Shown here: in pieces, positions 56,338-64,000 of the stretch
Layout: every line of letters starts with the position of its first letter
How positions within the stretch are numbered: the first letter of the stretch is position 1
Source of the DNA: Ancylobacter sp. IITR112
Lineage (GTDB): Bacteria > Pseudomonadota > Alphaproteobacteria > Rhizobiales > Xanthobacteraceae
DNA: 64,000 nucleotides
Direction: 5' to 3'
NCBI RefSeq assembly: GCF_041415945.1
Contig: NZ_JBGCUS010000001.1
Span: 2,976,001-3,040,000 of the forward strand
Notes under the pieces: model-generated
The model's database searches: none
Told to the model about the DNA's origin: nothing
Seen by the model: the letters and a program-made list of their open reading frames with translations, nothing else
Translations under genes and position numbers: made by a program

Positions 56338-57321
56338 TCAATGAAGCATGGCCGGGTTGAACCCCAGCTCAAGTTCCTTCCACGTGTCGTAACGGTCGGC
56401 ACGCAGCATCGGGAACGGATTGGGCTGGTTGGCGATCTCGTAAAGCGCGCGCTGGGCTGTCTCCCGCACCACCGGCGCATAGGGATTGCCCGCCCCCTGC
56501 ACCTCGACGAGTTGCGGGGCACCGACAAGCCGGCGGTCAGGGCTCAGCACGATCTTGAACACCACCGTCACCTGCGCCGCGTCCACGGCGCCGGCCGGCA
56601 ACCGCCAGAAGCGCGCAATATAGGCGCGCAGCGCGTCGATCTCGGTCTGCGACAGCGAGGTCGCCGTGCCGGTGGAGGCGCCGAGCGAGGCGGAGTTGTT
56701 GATCGTCTCGCCGAGCGCCGCCATGCGCCGCGGATCCTGCTTGTTCAGCAGGGCGGCGATCTGGTTCGGGTTGAAGTCGCGCTCGGGGGCGGGTTCCTGC
56801 GCGACCTTGGGCGGAATGTTCTTCGGCTTCTGCGGCGGCTTGGGCGGCGGCGGGGTCGCCTGCGCCTGCTCCTGCGGCTTGGGCTGGTCCTTCGGCGGCT
56901 CGGGCGGCTTGGCGGCGAGCGCTTCCGCATCCTGCGGGGGCGGCGGCGCGGGCTTTGATTCCGCCTGCGCGGCCGGGGGCTTGGGCTCGGCGGGTTTCGC
57001 CTGCGGCGGCGGAGGGGGCGGCGGCGGCGGGGCGGAAGGCTCGTTGGCGGCCTTCACTTCGGGCTTTTCCGATACCTTGGAATCGAGATTTTCCGCCTGC
57101 TTGGGCGTATCGGACTTCTTCTCGACGACGGGCTTGGGCGCCTCTTTCGGCCCGTCCTTCTTGCCGGCCATCATTTTCGACATTTCGGCGTCGGAAATGA
57201 TGTCGATCGGCATGGATTCGGCCGGCGTCACCTCATAGGGCGAGGGTGACGCGAAGGAGACCGCCATGAAGCCGATAATGCCGACGTGAATGACCGTCGA
57301 GGAGAGGAAGCCCGCCTTCAT
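56338..57321 (-). CDS. tolA: TolA, cell-envelope linker protein
   Basis: A 327-residue protein with an N-terminal membrane helix (residues 9-24, [16 protein letters not shown]). A long Pro/Lys/Glu/Ala-rich periplasmic stalk includes a run of seven to eleven prolines near residue 100. The C-terminal TolA/TonB-like domain ends in ELGFNPAML. It links the TolQR motor to TolB-Pal. In operon order tolQ-R-A-B, three bases after tolR. Confidence 0.92.
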   Translation of the reverse strand: MKAGFLSSTVIHVGIIGFMAVSFASPSPYEVTPAESMPIDIISDAEMSKMMAGKKDGPKEAPKPVVEKKSDTPKQAENLDSKVSEKPEVKAANEPSAPPPPPPPPPQAKPAEPKPPAAQAESKPAPPPPQDAEALAAKPPEPPKDQPKPQEQAQATPPPPKPPQKPKNIPPKVAQEPAPERDFNPNQIAALLNKQDPRRMAALGETINNSASLGASTGTATSLSQTEIDALRAYIARFWRLPAGAVDAAQVTVVFKIVLSPDRRLVGAPQLVEVQGAGNPYAPVVRETAQRALYEIANQPNPFPMLRADRYDTWKELELGFNPAMLH

Positions 57322-57324
57322 GCA

Positions 57325-57780
57325 TCAGCCTCCCTGCTCGACTTCGGAGACGAGCGCGACGCGCTTGAAACCGGCGCCGGACAGGCGGCCCATCACCCGC
57401 ATCACCGAGCCATAGTCGAGGCTCTTGTCGGCGCGCACGAAGATGCGTTCCTCATAGCCGGCCTTGCCGATTGCCTGCAGCTTGGGCACCAGCTCATCAA
57501 CCGGGATTTCGGTTTCCTGCAGGAAGATCTTGCCGTCCTTGGTGATGTTGATCACCAGGGGCTCGTTCTCCTGCGGCACCGCCTTGGCTTCGGTCTGCGG
57601 CAGGTCGAGCGGCACGCCCATGGTGAGCATGGGCGCGGCGACCATGAAAATGATGAGCAGAACCAGCATCACGTCGACCATCGGCGTGACGTTGATTTCG
57701 GACATGACGGCACCGCCGCCCCGCCGGCGCGAACGCCGCGAGTGCCAGCCGCCCCCCGCTCCTCCTGCGGACATGCCCAT
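57325..57780 (-). CDS. tolR: TolR (ExbD-family) motor component
   Basis: A 151-residue protein with a short basic N-terminus (SRRSRRRGG) and one membrane helix (VMLVLLIIFMVAAPML) carrying the proton-path Asp in INVTPMVDVMLVLL. A periplasmic ExbD-like domain (INITKDGKIFLQETEIPVDE) follows. Forms the proton-driven motor with TolQ. Confidence 0.94.
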   Translation of the reverse strand: MGMSAGGAGGGWHSRRSRRRGGGAVMSEINVTPMVDVMLVLLIIFMVAAPMLTMGVPLDLPQTEAKAVPQENEPLVINITKDGKIFLQETEIPVDELVPKLQAIGKAGYEERIFVRADKSLDYGSVMRVMGRLSGAGFKRVALVSEVEQGG

Positions 57781-57784
57781 GTGA

Positions 57785-58633
57785 TCAGCCCCGCTCGTCG
57801 ATCTGGCGCGACAGAATGGCGGAGAACTCGTCCGCGAAGCCCTCCAGCCGTGCCGCCTGCCGGTTCACCTGCGAGATGAACTTGTTATAGAAAATCGTCG
57901 CGGGAATGGCGGCGATGAGGCCGATTGCCGTCGCGAACAGGGCTTCTGCGATGCCCGGCGCCACCACGGCGAGGCTGGTATTCTTCGACGCCGCGATCGA
58001 CTGGAACGAGGTCATGATGCCCCACACCGTGCCGAACAGGCCGATGAACGGGCCGGCCGAGCCGACGGTGGCCAGCACCAGCAGCCGGCTCTCCAGCCGC
58101 TCCACTTCGCGGGCGATGGTGACGTTCATCACCTTGTCCAGCCGCTGGGTGAGGCCGGAAAGCGAGCGCGCGCCGCCTTCATAGGAGCGCTTCCACTCGC
58201 GCATCGCCGCGACGAAGATCGCCGCCATGGCGTGATTGGGCCGAGACGAGAGGGAGCGATAGAGCTCCTCAAGGCTCTGGCCGGACCAGAAGGTGGTCTC
58301 GAACCGGTCCATCTGCCGCTTCATGCGGCCGAACAGGATAGTCTTGTCGATGATGATCGCCCACACCCACACCGAGGCGAGCACGAGGCCGGCCATCACC
58401 AGCTTCACAATGAAGTGTGCCTGAAGAAACAGGCCGATCAGCGACAGGTCGGCGCTGCCCATGCCGGCGCCGGCGGGCGCGGCCATGGCGCCGGGAGGGG
58501 CGGCGACGGCCTGCCCGTCCACCTGGGCGGTCGGCGCGGCAGTCACCGGGGCGGGCGCATTCTGGGCGATGGCAAGCGAGACGGGTGCCGCAAAAACCAG
58601 CATCACCGCGATTAGGAGCTTCTTCAGCGTCAT
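57785..58633 (-). CDS. tolQ: TolQ (ExbB/MotA-family) motor component with N-terminal extension
   Basis: A 282-residue inner-membrane protein with three helices typical of TolQ (AHFIVKLVMAGLVLASVWVW, then LLVLATVGSAGPFIGLFGTV and LFATAIGLIAAIPATIFYN). It is about 50 residues longer than usual: the start MTLKKLLIAVMLVFAAPVSL looks like a cleavable signal peptide followed by an Ala/Pro linker. Proton channel of the Tol system; heads the operon. Confidence 0.93.
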   Translation of the reverse strand: MTLKKLLIAVMLVFAAPVSLAIAQNAPAPVTAAPTAQVDGQAVAAPPGAMAAPAGAGMGSADLSLIGLFLQAHFIVKLVMAGLVLASVWVWAIIIDKTILFGRMKRQMDRFETTFWSGQSLEELYRSLSSRPNHAMAAIFVAAMREWKRSYEGGARSLSGLTQRLDKVMNVTIAREVERLESRLLVLATVGSAGPFIGLFGTVWGIMTSFQSIAASKNTSLAVVAPGIAEALFATAIGLIAAIPATIFYNKFISQVNRQAARLEGFADEFSAILSRQIDERG

Positions 58634-58816
58634 CAAGCCAATCCTGCCAGCTCGTTAGAGGTCGCACCGCTGCCTGCATCCGCTGCGACAGCAGCGAAGG
58701 CCCTGCATGGCTGCTTCTAGGGAACGCGACCGACATCAACCGACCGAGTCTGTCCAAACTTGGGCGATCAGGGCCGGCCCACGTCCGCAGCCGCGCGCTA
58801 CCAGACCCTATTAGGG

Positions 58817-58831
58817 TTAATACGGCGTTAG
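58817..58831. promoter_or_regulatory. Near-consensus CtrA-type box upstream of tolQ
   Basis: TTAATACGGCGTTAG is one base off TTAA-N7-TTAA and lies 183 bases before tolQ, in the 245-base ybgC-tolQ gap, which holds no gene. Confidence 0.3.
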
Positions 58832-58878
58832 CGTTGCCGCATTGCAACAACCAAAAGGGTGCATGACTACCGGATGAT

Positions 58879-59388
58879 TCAGGGCTGCGGTGCCTGCTCC
58901 AGCGCCAGTTTCATCGCTGCGCGCAGCGCGTCGGGAATGCGGCGGGCGCGGCCCTGCGCGACGAAGGCCACTTTCACCTTACCCTCGACCAGGAGTTCCT
59001 CGCCGCGCTTCACTTTCTGGGCGAGAGTGATGGAGGCGCCGGCGACCTCCACCGGGCTGGTGTGGACCTCCAGCACGTCGTCGATACGCGCGGGGCGAAC
59101 GAATTGCAGTTCCATGGAGCGGACGACAAAGGCAAAGCCCGGCGCCTCGGCCAGCGCCTCGCCGAACAATTCGCCCTGCACCACGCCGATGAGCCGCAGA
59201 TGGTCGGAACGGGCGCGCTCCATGAATTTCAGATAGTTGGCGTGATAGACGATGCCGGAGAAATCCGTGTCCTCATAATAGACCCGAACGGGGAGCACAT
59301 GCCCGCCCGGCACCAGCTTCCCTGCCAGATGCAGGAAGGGGTCGGCCTTCAGGTTTTCGGGCGAGAGGGGATCGGGACGCTCGTTCAT
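58879..59388 (-). CDS. ybgC: Tol-Pal system-associated acyl-CoA thioesterase
   Basis: A 169-residue hot-dog-fold thioesterase. The catalytic motif YYEDTDFSGIVYHANYLKFM includes the conserved Asp and the His-Ala-Asn turn. ATG 59388 follows GAGGG by five bases. Members hydrolyse short- or long-chain acyl-CoA near the membrane and are usually next to tolQ, as here. Confidence 0.93.
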   Translation of the reverse strand: MNERPDPLSPENLKADPFLHLAGKLVPGGHVLPVRVYYEDTDFSGIVYHANYLKFMERARSDHLRLIGVVQGELFGEALAEAPGFAFVVRSMELQFVRPARIDDVLEVHTSPVEVAGASITLAQKVKRGEELLVEGKVKVAFVAQGRARRIPDALRAAMKLALEQAPQP

Positions 59389-59626
59389 GCCGCCCTCATA
59401 AACGAGGGCGCGGCTCTTGTGAACAAAGGCAATGGCGGACGCACGCCATAAAATGCCGGCGAAAGCGGCATGCCGGCAAATGCTCAAAACAACGCCGCGC
59501 CTCCTGCATGCAGGGGCGCGGCGCGCGGTCTGTCGGCAAGGCCTCGTCGGGGGAAACGGTCCGCCTCGCCTCAGGCCATTGATGGGCGGTCAGGCCCAAG
59601 GCATCAGCCTTCGGGGGCGTGCCCGC

Positions 59627-60043
59627 TCAGCCCTGGCCTTCGCCCACCGGAGCGGTCGGGGCGGCCGGGCGGTTGCGGCGGTCGGCCATGAACTGGTCGA
59701 ACTCCGCCTTGTCCTTGGCCTGGCGCAGGCGGTCGAGGAAGGAACGGAAATCCTTCTGTTCCTCTTCCAGCCGGCGCAGCGTCTCCTGGCGGTATTCGTC
59801 GAAAGCGCGGTTGCCGCTGGAGGGGAACCCGCCGCCGAAGCGGCTGCCGAAATTGCGGACAGCTTCCGCGCCTTCTTCCTGCCAGCGGCCGAAGCCGCGC
59901 TTGCCACCACAAAACATCCGTCCACTCCCTATCGTGAAGGCCAGGACCGCAAGACCCAGAGGCCACCAGGCCATGAAGCCCAGTACCGTGAGCGCGATCC
60001 AGGCCGGCTTGCCGTAACTGTCGAGCTTCTGTGCGAGCTCCAT
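59627..60043 (-). CDS. DUF2852 membrane protein
   Basis: A 138-residue protein with one or two hydrophobic segments (residues about 14-40, PAWIALTVLGFMAWWPLGLA). A Gly-rich stretch and a charged helix follow (FDEYRQETLRRLEEEQKDFR, FLDRLRQAKDKAEFDQFM). This matches the DUF2852 family of Alphaproteobacteria; function unknown. The gap 59389-59626 holds a large GC hairpin (about 59493-59521) and no gene. Confidence 0.85.
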   Translation of the reverse strand: MELAQKLDSYGKPAWIALTVLGFMAWWPLGLAVLAFTIGSGRMFCGGKRGFGRWQEEGAEAVRNFGSRFGGGFPSSGNRAFDEYRQETLRRLEEEQKDFRSFLDRLRQAKDKAEFDQFMADRRNRPAAPTAPVGEGQG

Positions 60044-60183
60044 GGGCGTACCGCTCCTGGGTCAAACCCCGGCGGGCACCATGCCCGCTCGGGTTAATGT
60101 TAATCACATTTACATAGATAGAAATCCGCCCCCCTGTTGTCAATGGGCGCGGCCTGCGGGATTTAGAGGTAAAGGACGCCCCG

Positions 60184-60663
60184 ATGACGCCACTGATTCC
60201 CGACTGGTCCGAAGTTGCCGCGCTGTTCGAGCCCGATGGCGCGCTGCGCGATATCTATGTGCTCGATGCCGGCCCGGACGGCTGGCAGGCCGTGCTCGAC
60301 AGCCTGCGCTCGCTCGATCCGCCCCCGCTCTTCGATATTGACGGCGAGCCGGCGGTGATGCCCAAGCGTATCGAAGATGTGTTCGCGATCTGGAAGCGCG
60401 CAAGCCCCAGCCTGCGCTGGAACGCGGGCGAGGTCGCCATCCATCTTCACTTCTTCCGCAGCGACGATATCGAGTTCGACCTCGATCCCGCCGATGTCTG
60501 CGAGCCGGAAGACTGGCAGGCACTGGCCCGGTTCATGCGCGGGCTGGCGGAGACGGCGGAACGCCCGGTAATCCTGACGCCAGAGAACAAGCCGGACGAC
60601 ATCCTGCTGTTCTGCCGCGGCGCCGGCGCCGCCATCGAGGTCAACGCCACCGCCGAGGGGTGA
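60184..60663 (+). CDS. Hypothetical protein
   Basis: A 159-residue soluble acidic protein (MTPLIPDWSEVAALFEPDGA) with mixed helix and strand and no signal peptide or membrane segment. I do not recognise the family. It is well conserved in codon character and convergent with the TetR gene 10 bases away. Confidence 0.75.
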   Translation: MTPLIPDWSEVAALFEPDGALRDIYVLDAGPDGWQAVLDSLRSLDPPPLFDIDGEPAVMPKRIEDVFAIWKRASPSLRWNAGEVAIHLHFFRSDDIEFDLDPADVCEPEDWQALARFMRGLAETAERPVILTPENKPDDILLFCRGAGAAIEVNATAEG

Positions 60664-60673
60664 AACGCGCCGC

Positions 60674-61306
60674 TCAGCCCTCCGCGCCGAGGCCCTTGAG
60701 ATAGACGAGGAAGGCCGCTTCCAGCAGATCGTCCGGTTCCATCGGCAGCTTGCGGCGGGCGCCGTCGGCCCGGCCGAACAGCGAGGCCACGCCATGCGCC
60801 AGCGCCCAGGTGTGCAGCGCCACCATCAGCGCCGGCGGGCGCACCCCGGCCGGCATGGAGGCGACCAGCACATCCGCCGCCTCGCGCAGCACGCCGAAAG
60901 CGCGCTGGCTGGCCTGATCCAGCGCCGGAAAGGCCTCGTTGCGCAGGCCTGATTCGAACATGGCGACATAGTCGGCGGGATGCTCGCGGGCAAAGGCGAG
61001 ATAGGCGCGGCCGAGGCGCTCATAGGCTTCCGCCGGGCTCGGGCGCCCCTCGTTCCAGCCCGCTTCCAGCGCCTTGGTGAAACGCTCGAAACCGTCAGCC
61101 GCCACCGCCGCCAGCAGATCGTCGCGGTCGCGGAAATGCCGGTACGGCGCGGCCGGAGAGACGCCAGCGCGGCGCGCCGCCTCGGCGAAAGTGGCGCCGG
61201 CGGTGCCCTTCTCCGCGATCAGCTCAAGCGCCGCCTTCATCAAGGCTTCCCGAAGGTTGCCGTGATGGTAGCCGCGCGATTCTCCGCCGTTCCGGGACCA
61301 GCTCAT
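60674..61306 (-). CDS. TetR/AcrR-family transcriptional regulator (WHG domain)
   Basis: A 210-residue protein. The helix-turn-helix ([20 protein letters not shown], about residues 39-58) follows the typical GYHHGNLREALMKAALELIA start. The C-terminal ligand domain is of the TetR_C_33/WHG type. The target is unknown; no obvious effector gene adjoins. Confidence 0.9.
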   Translation of the reverse strand: MSWSRNGGESRGYHHGNLREALMKAALELIAEKGTAGATFAEAARRAGVSPAAPYRHFRDRDDLLAAVAADGFERFTKALEAGWNEGRPSPAEAYERLGRAYLAFAREHPADYVAMFESGLRNEAFPALDQASQRAFGVLREAADVLVASMPAGVRPPALMVALHTWALAHGVASLFGRADGARRKLPMEPDDLLEAAFLVYLKGLGAEG

Positions 61307-61356
61307 GTGAAGGGGACTTACATCACGCCAAGGGCCGCGTCGATGGTGCTGCCCGC

Positions 61357-62394
61357 TTATTCGCCGCCCTCGTCGAACAGCGGCATCTGGTTGACGCTCG
61401 CGGGCGCGGCGAGGCCGAGATGCTTGAAGGCATGGGCGGTCAGCACGCGCCCGCGCGGGGTGCGTTGGAGAAAGCCCTGCTGCACCAGATAGGGCTCGAT
61501 GATTTCCTCGATGGCGTCGCGCGGCTCGGACAGCGCGGCGGCGATGGTTTCCACCCCCACCGGCCCGCCGCCATAATTCATCGCCACCACGGTGAGGTAA
61601 CGCCGGTCCATCTGGTCGAGGCCGAGCCCGTCCACCTCCAGCGCCCGCAGCGCGTGGTCGGCAGCGGCGCGGTCGATGATCTCCTTGCCCGCCACCAGGG
61701 TGAAGTCGCGCACCCGGCGCAGCAGCCGGCCGGCGATGCGCGGCGTGCCGCGCGCCCGGCGGGCGATCTCGCGGGCGCCATCCTTCGCGATGGGGATGCC
61801 CATCACCCGCGCGCCGCGCGTGACCACCAGTTCCAGTTCTTCGACGGTGTAGAAATTCAGCCGGATCGGGATGCCGAAGCGGTCGCGCAGCGGCGTGGTG
61901 AGCAGGCCGGAGCGTGTGGTCGCCCCCACCAAGGTGAATTTCGACAGCGAGATTTTCACCGAGCGCGCGGCCGGCCCCTCGCCGATGATCAGGTCGAGCT
62001 CATAATCCTCCATGGCGGGATAGAGGATTTCCTCCACCGCCGGGTTGAGACGGTGAATCTCGTCGATGAACAGCACATCGCGTTCTTCGAGATTGGTCAG
62101 CAGCGCCGCGAGATCGCCGGCCTTGGCGATGACCGGGCCGGAGGTGGAGCGGAAACCGACGCCGAGTTCGCGCGCCACGATTTGCGCCAGCGTGGTCTTA
62201 CCCAGCCCCGGCGGGCCGACGAACAGCACATGGTCCAGCGCCTCGCCGCGCGCCTTGGCGGCCTTGATGAAGATGTCGAGATTGGCCCGCGCCTGCTCCT
62301 GCCCGACGAACTCGGCGAGGTTCTGCGGCCGCAGCGACGCCTCGGCGAGATCTTCCTCGCGCTTGTCGGGGGCAACGAGGCGCTTTGCGTTCAT
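61357..62394 (-). CDS. ruvB: Holliday junction branch-migration helicase RuvB
   Basis: A 345-residue AAA+ motor with Walker [14 protein letters not shown] (about residue 60), Walker [12 protein letters not shown], sensor [18 protein letters not shown] and a C-terminal winged helix ([15 protein letters not shown]). Acts with RuvA and RuvC in recombinational repair. The start overlaps the preceding small gene by four bases. Confidence 0.97.
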   Translation of the reverse strand: MNAKRLVAPDKREEDLAEASLRPQNLAEFVGQEQARANLDIFIKAAKARGEALDHVLFVGPPGLGKTTLAQIVARELGVGFRSTSGPVIAKAGDLAALLTNLEERDVLFIDEIHRLNPAVEEILYPAMEDYELDLIIGEGPAARSVKISLSKFTLVGATTRSGLLTTPLRDRFGIPIRLNFYTVEELELVVTRGARVMGIPIAKDGAREIARRARGTPRIAGRLLRRVRDFTLVAGKEIIDRAAADHALRALEVDGLGLDQMDRRYLTVVAMNYGGGPVGVETIAAALSEPRDAIEEIIEPYLVQQGFLQRTPRGRVLTAHAFKHLGLAAPASVNQMPLFDEGGE

Positions 62395-62840
62395 CGCCCT
62401 GTCTCCCGCTCGCGCGGAGGAAACACCCCGCCGGCGATCAGCACGCCGGTGGCGAGGGCCACAGAGGCGGCGAGAATGGGCGCCAGCAGCAGGGCGCGCT
62501 GCTCGACCAGCGGGCGGAACTCGCGAAAATCATAGGACAGCACGATGACGGCGAGCGGCAGCAGCGCCACCACCACAGCGGCCGCCAGCACGAACAGCGG
62601 CGCGCGCGGCCGGAAGGAGAGCGCGAAGGCGCAGACGCCTGCGACCACTCCGCCCGGCACCACCGCGATCGCCGCATAGGTCGCGGAAGCCGCGCTATGC
62701 ATCAGCCGCTCGATGGTGAGAACGGCGAGAATGGCCCCGCCATAGGCGAAGATCATCGCCGGAATGCGCGCCTGCCACGGCCAGGGCCGCGGCTGCCCCG
62801 CCCCGCGTCCACGGGAGGCGCTGGTGAAGCGCAGCATCAT
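62391..62840 (-). CDS. Small four-helix membrane protein inside the ruv operon
   Basis: A 149-residue protein with about four hydrophobic helices (from about residues 27, 57, 82 and 118), a basic N-terminus and a charged end. Family not recognised. It is coupled by short overlaps to both ruvA and ruvB, so it is an operon member. Confidence 0.8.
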   Translation of the reverse strand: MMLRFTSASRGRGAGQPRPWPWQARIPAMIFAYGGAILAVLTIERLMHSAASATYAAIAVVPGGVVAGVCAFALSFRPRAPLFVLAAAVVVALLPLAVIVLSYDFREFRPLVEQRALLLAPILAASVALATGVLIAGGVFPPRERETGR

Positions 62841-63454
62841 CGCGCCAGTTCCTTCAGCCCGAGGCGAATCAGCCGGGCCGTATCGGCGCCCTCGCCGGCC
62901 TCGCGCAGCGCGGCGGCGACAGCCGCGCTCGCCTGGACCTGCGCGTAGCCCAGATTAACCAGCGCCGACACAGCATCCGCCACCGGCGCAGGCGCCTGCC
63001 GGTCCTCGATCTGCGCGGCGAGGCCCGCCACCGCCGGATCGACGCTGGCAAAGCCCGGTGCCTTGTCCTTCAGTTCCGCGACGATGCGCGCCGCCACTTT
63101 GGGGCCGACGCCATTGGCGCGCGCCACCATCACCTTGTCACCGAGCGCCACTGCATTGGCGAGTTCGGCCGGGGAAAGCGTCGAGAGCACGTTGAGCGCC
63201 ACCTTGGAGCCGACGCCCTGCACATTCTGCAGCAGCAGGAACCAGCTTTTTTCCGCCGGCGTGGCGAAGCCGTAAAGCCGGATCATGTCTTCGCGCACGA
63301 AGGTTTCGATGAACAGCACCGCCGCCTCGCCGACCTTGGGCAGTGCCTGCAGCGTGCGGCCGGAGCAGTGGACGAGATAGCCCACGCCTTGCACATCGAG
63401 GATCACATGGTCGTCGCCATAGAAGTCGACGAGGCCCTTGAGCTTGCCGATCAT
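62837..63454 (-). CDS. ruvA: Holliday junction DNA-binding protein RuvA
   Basis: A 205-residue protein with an OB-fold ([20 protein letters not shown]), two helix-hairpin-helix units ([40 protein letters not shown]) and a C-terminal UBA-like domain that touches RuvB. Overlaps ruvC and the downstream small gene by four bases each. Confidence 0.97.
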   Translation of the reverse strand: MIGKLKGLVDFYGDDHVILDVQGVGYLVHCSGRTLQALPKVGEAAVLFIETFVREDMIRLYGFATPAEKSWFLLLQNVQGVGSKVALNVLSTLSPAELANAVALGDKVMVARANGVGPKVAARIVAELKDKAPGFASVDPAVAGLAAQIEDRQAPAPVADAVSALVNLGYAQVQASAAVAAALREAGEGADTARLIRLGLKELAR

Positions 63455-63999
63455 CGTGCCGCCGCCTTTGCCGTGAGCTTCGGCGGCACTTTTGCCGCCA
63501 TTTGCGCCTTCATCGCCGCCATGCCCCGATGCTGCGCGTGCGTCACCGCCACCGCAAGCGCGTCCGCCGCGTCGTCGGTGGTGAAATCGGCCTGCGGCAG
63601 CAGGATTTTCATCATCAGCCGGATCTGCGCCTTCTCCGCCCGGCCGGCGCCGACCACGGTCTTCTTCACCAGCAGCGCTGCATATTCGGACACCGGCACA
63701 CCGGCCAGCGCCGGGGTCAGCATCACCACGCCGCGCGCCTGGCCGAGCTTGAGCGTCGAGGCCGGGTTGACGTTGACGAAGGTTTCCTCCACCGCCGCCT
63801 CATCGGGGGCGTAGGCGCGCAGCACCTGCATCAGTCCGGTGTGCAGGCAGGCCAATCGCTCGGCGAGACTTCCCTCGTCCGGCGGCATTACTGTGCCGCA
63901 GGCGATGAAGCTCAGCCGCGTGCCGGCAGCCTCGATCACCCCCCAGCCGGTGCGGCGGAGGCCCGGATCGAGCCCGAGAATGCGAATCGGCGACGGCAC
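63451..63999 (-). CDS. ruvC: Crossover junction endodeoxyribonuclease RuvC
   Basis: A 182-residue RNase H-fold nuclease resolving Holliday junctions. The first acidic residue is in [19 protein letters not shown]; further acids are in [10 protein letters not shown] and [14 protein letters not shown]. The first in-frame start is GTG at 63999, next to the window edge, so a longer N-terminus beyond the window cannot be excluded. Confidence 0.95.
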   Translation of the reverse strand: MPSPIRILGLDPGLRRTGWGVIEAAGTRLSFIACGTVMPPDEGSLAERLACLHTGLMQVLRAYAPDEAAVEETFVNVNPASTLKLGQARGVVMLTPALAGVPVSEYAALLVKKTVVGAGRAEKAQIRLMMKILLPQADFTTDDAADALAVAVTHAQHRGMAAMKAQMAAKVPPKLTAKAAAR

Positions 64000-64000
64000 C

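Noticed and set aside
60674..61306. TetR regulator as controller of the ruv operon
   Set aside because: Only adjacency supports it; no palindrome was found in the ruv region and ruv genes are normally under LexA or constitutive.

Overview
The window is GC-rich chromosomal DNA from an alphaproteobacterium, most likely order Hyphomicrobiales (Rhizobiales) and plausibly family Xanthobacteraceae. This rests on the gene content (ChoXWV choline transporter, IalB-like protein, Omp25-like barrel, DUF2852 protein, tolQRAB-pal-cpoB order), on perfect TTAA-N7-TTAA CtrA-type boxes, and on dispersed palindromic intergenic repeats of the kind seen across that order. The genus is inference.

Layout. 1-5 kb: end of sucCD with its terminator, an unassigned single-pass protein, and purA. 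5-10 kb: small metabolic, transport and envelope genes (VOC dioxygenase-like, EamA exporter, GNAT, K+-channel-like protein, MliC-like inhibitor, eda) and a HicA/DUF1902 toxin-antitoxin pair. 10.4-13.5 kb: serine biosynthesis serC-serA behind a structured leader. 13.7-14.4 kb: an AT-rich, probably transferred methyltransferase gene. 14.6-17.1 kb: envelope genes.

17.3-48.3 kb is a nearly complete choline to pyruvate catabolic supercluster. ChoXWV imports choline. BetA and a BetI-BetB polypeptide make glycine betaine. GbcAB, DgcAB with an ETF pair, and SoxBDAG strip the three methyl groups to give glycine. SdaA deaminates serine to pyruvate. GlyA, needed for glycine to serine, is not in the window. 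Two GATase1-like AraC regulators (one GbdR-like) lie inside. Tandem TGTCGC-N8-AA sites precede gbcA, a single one precedes soxB, and two BetI-type boxes lie between betIB and choX. An ECF sigma/anti-sigma pair with a divergent DUF4394 gene, a DUF1275 protein and a PAP2 phosphatase are interspersed.

48.4-64 kb is housekeeping DNA, mostly on the minus strand: glmM, ftsH, tilS, the Tol-Pal operon, ybgC, a DUF2852 protein, a TetR regulator and the ruvCAB operon, which carries an extra small membrane-protein gene between ruvA and ruvB.

The most unusual observation is that the choline repressor betI and betaine aldehyde dehydrogenase betB form one uninterrupted reading frame. The frame depends on a six-base C run: removing one C would restore separate genes overlapping by ATGA. 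It is a real repressor-enzyme fusion, a slippage-prone switch, or a one-base sequence error, and which of these holds decides how choline catabolism is regulated here. No CRISPR array, insertion sequence, tRNA or rRNA gene was recognised.
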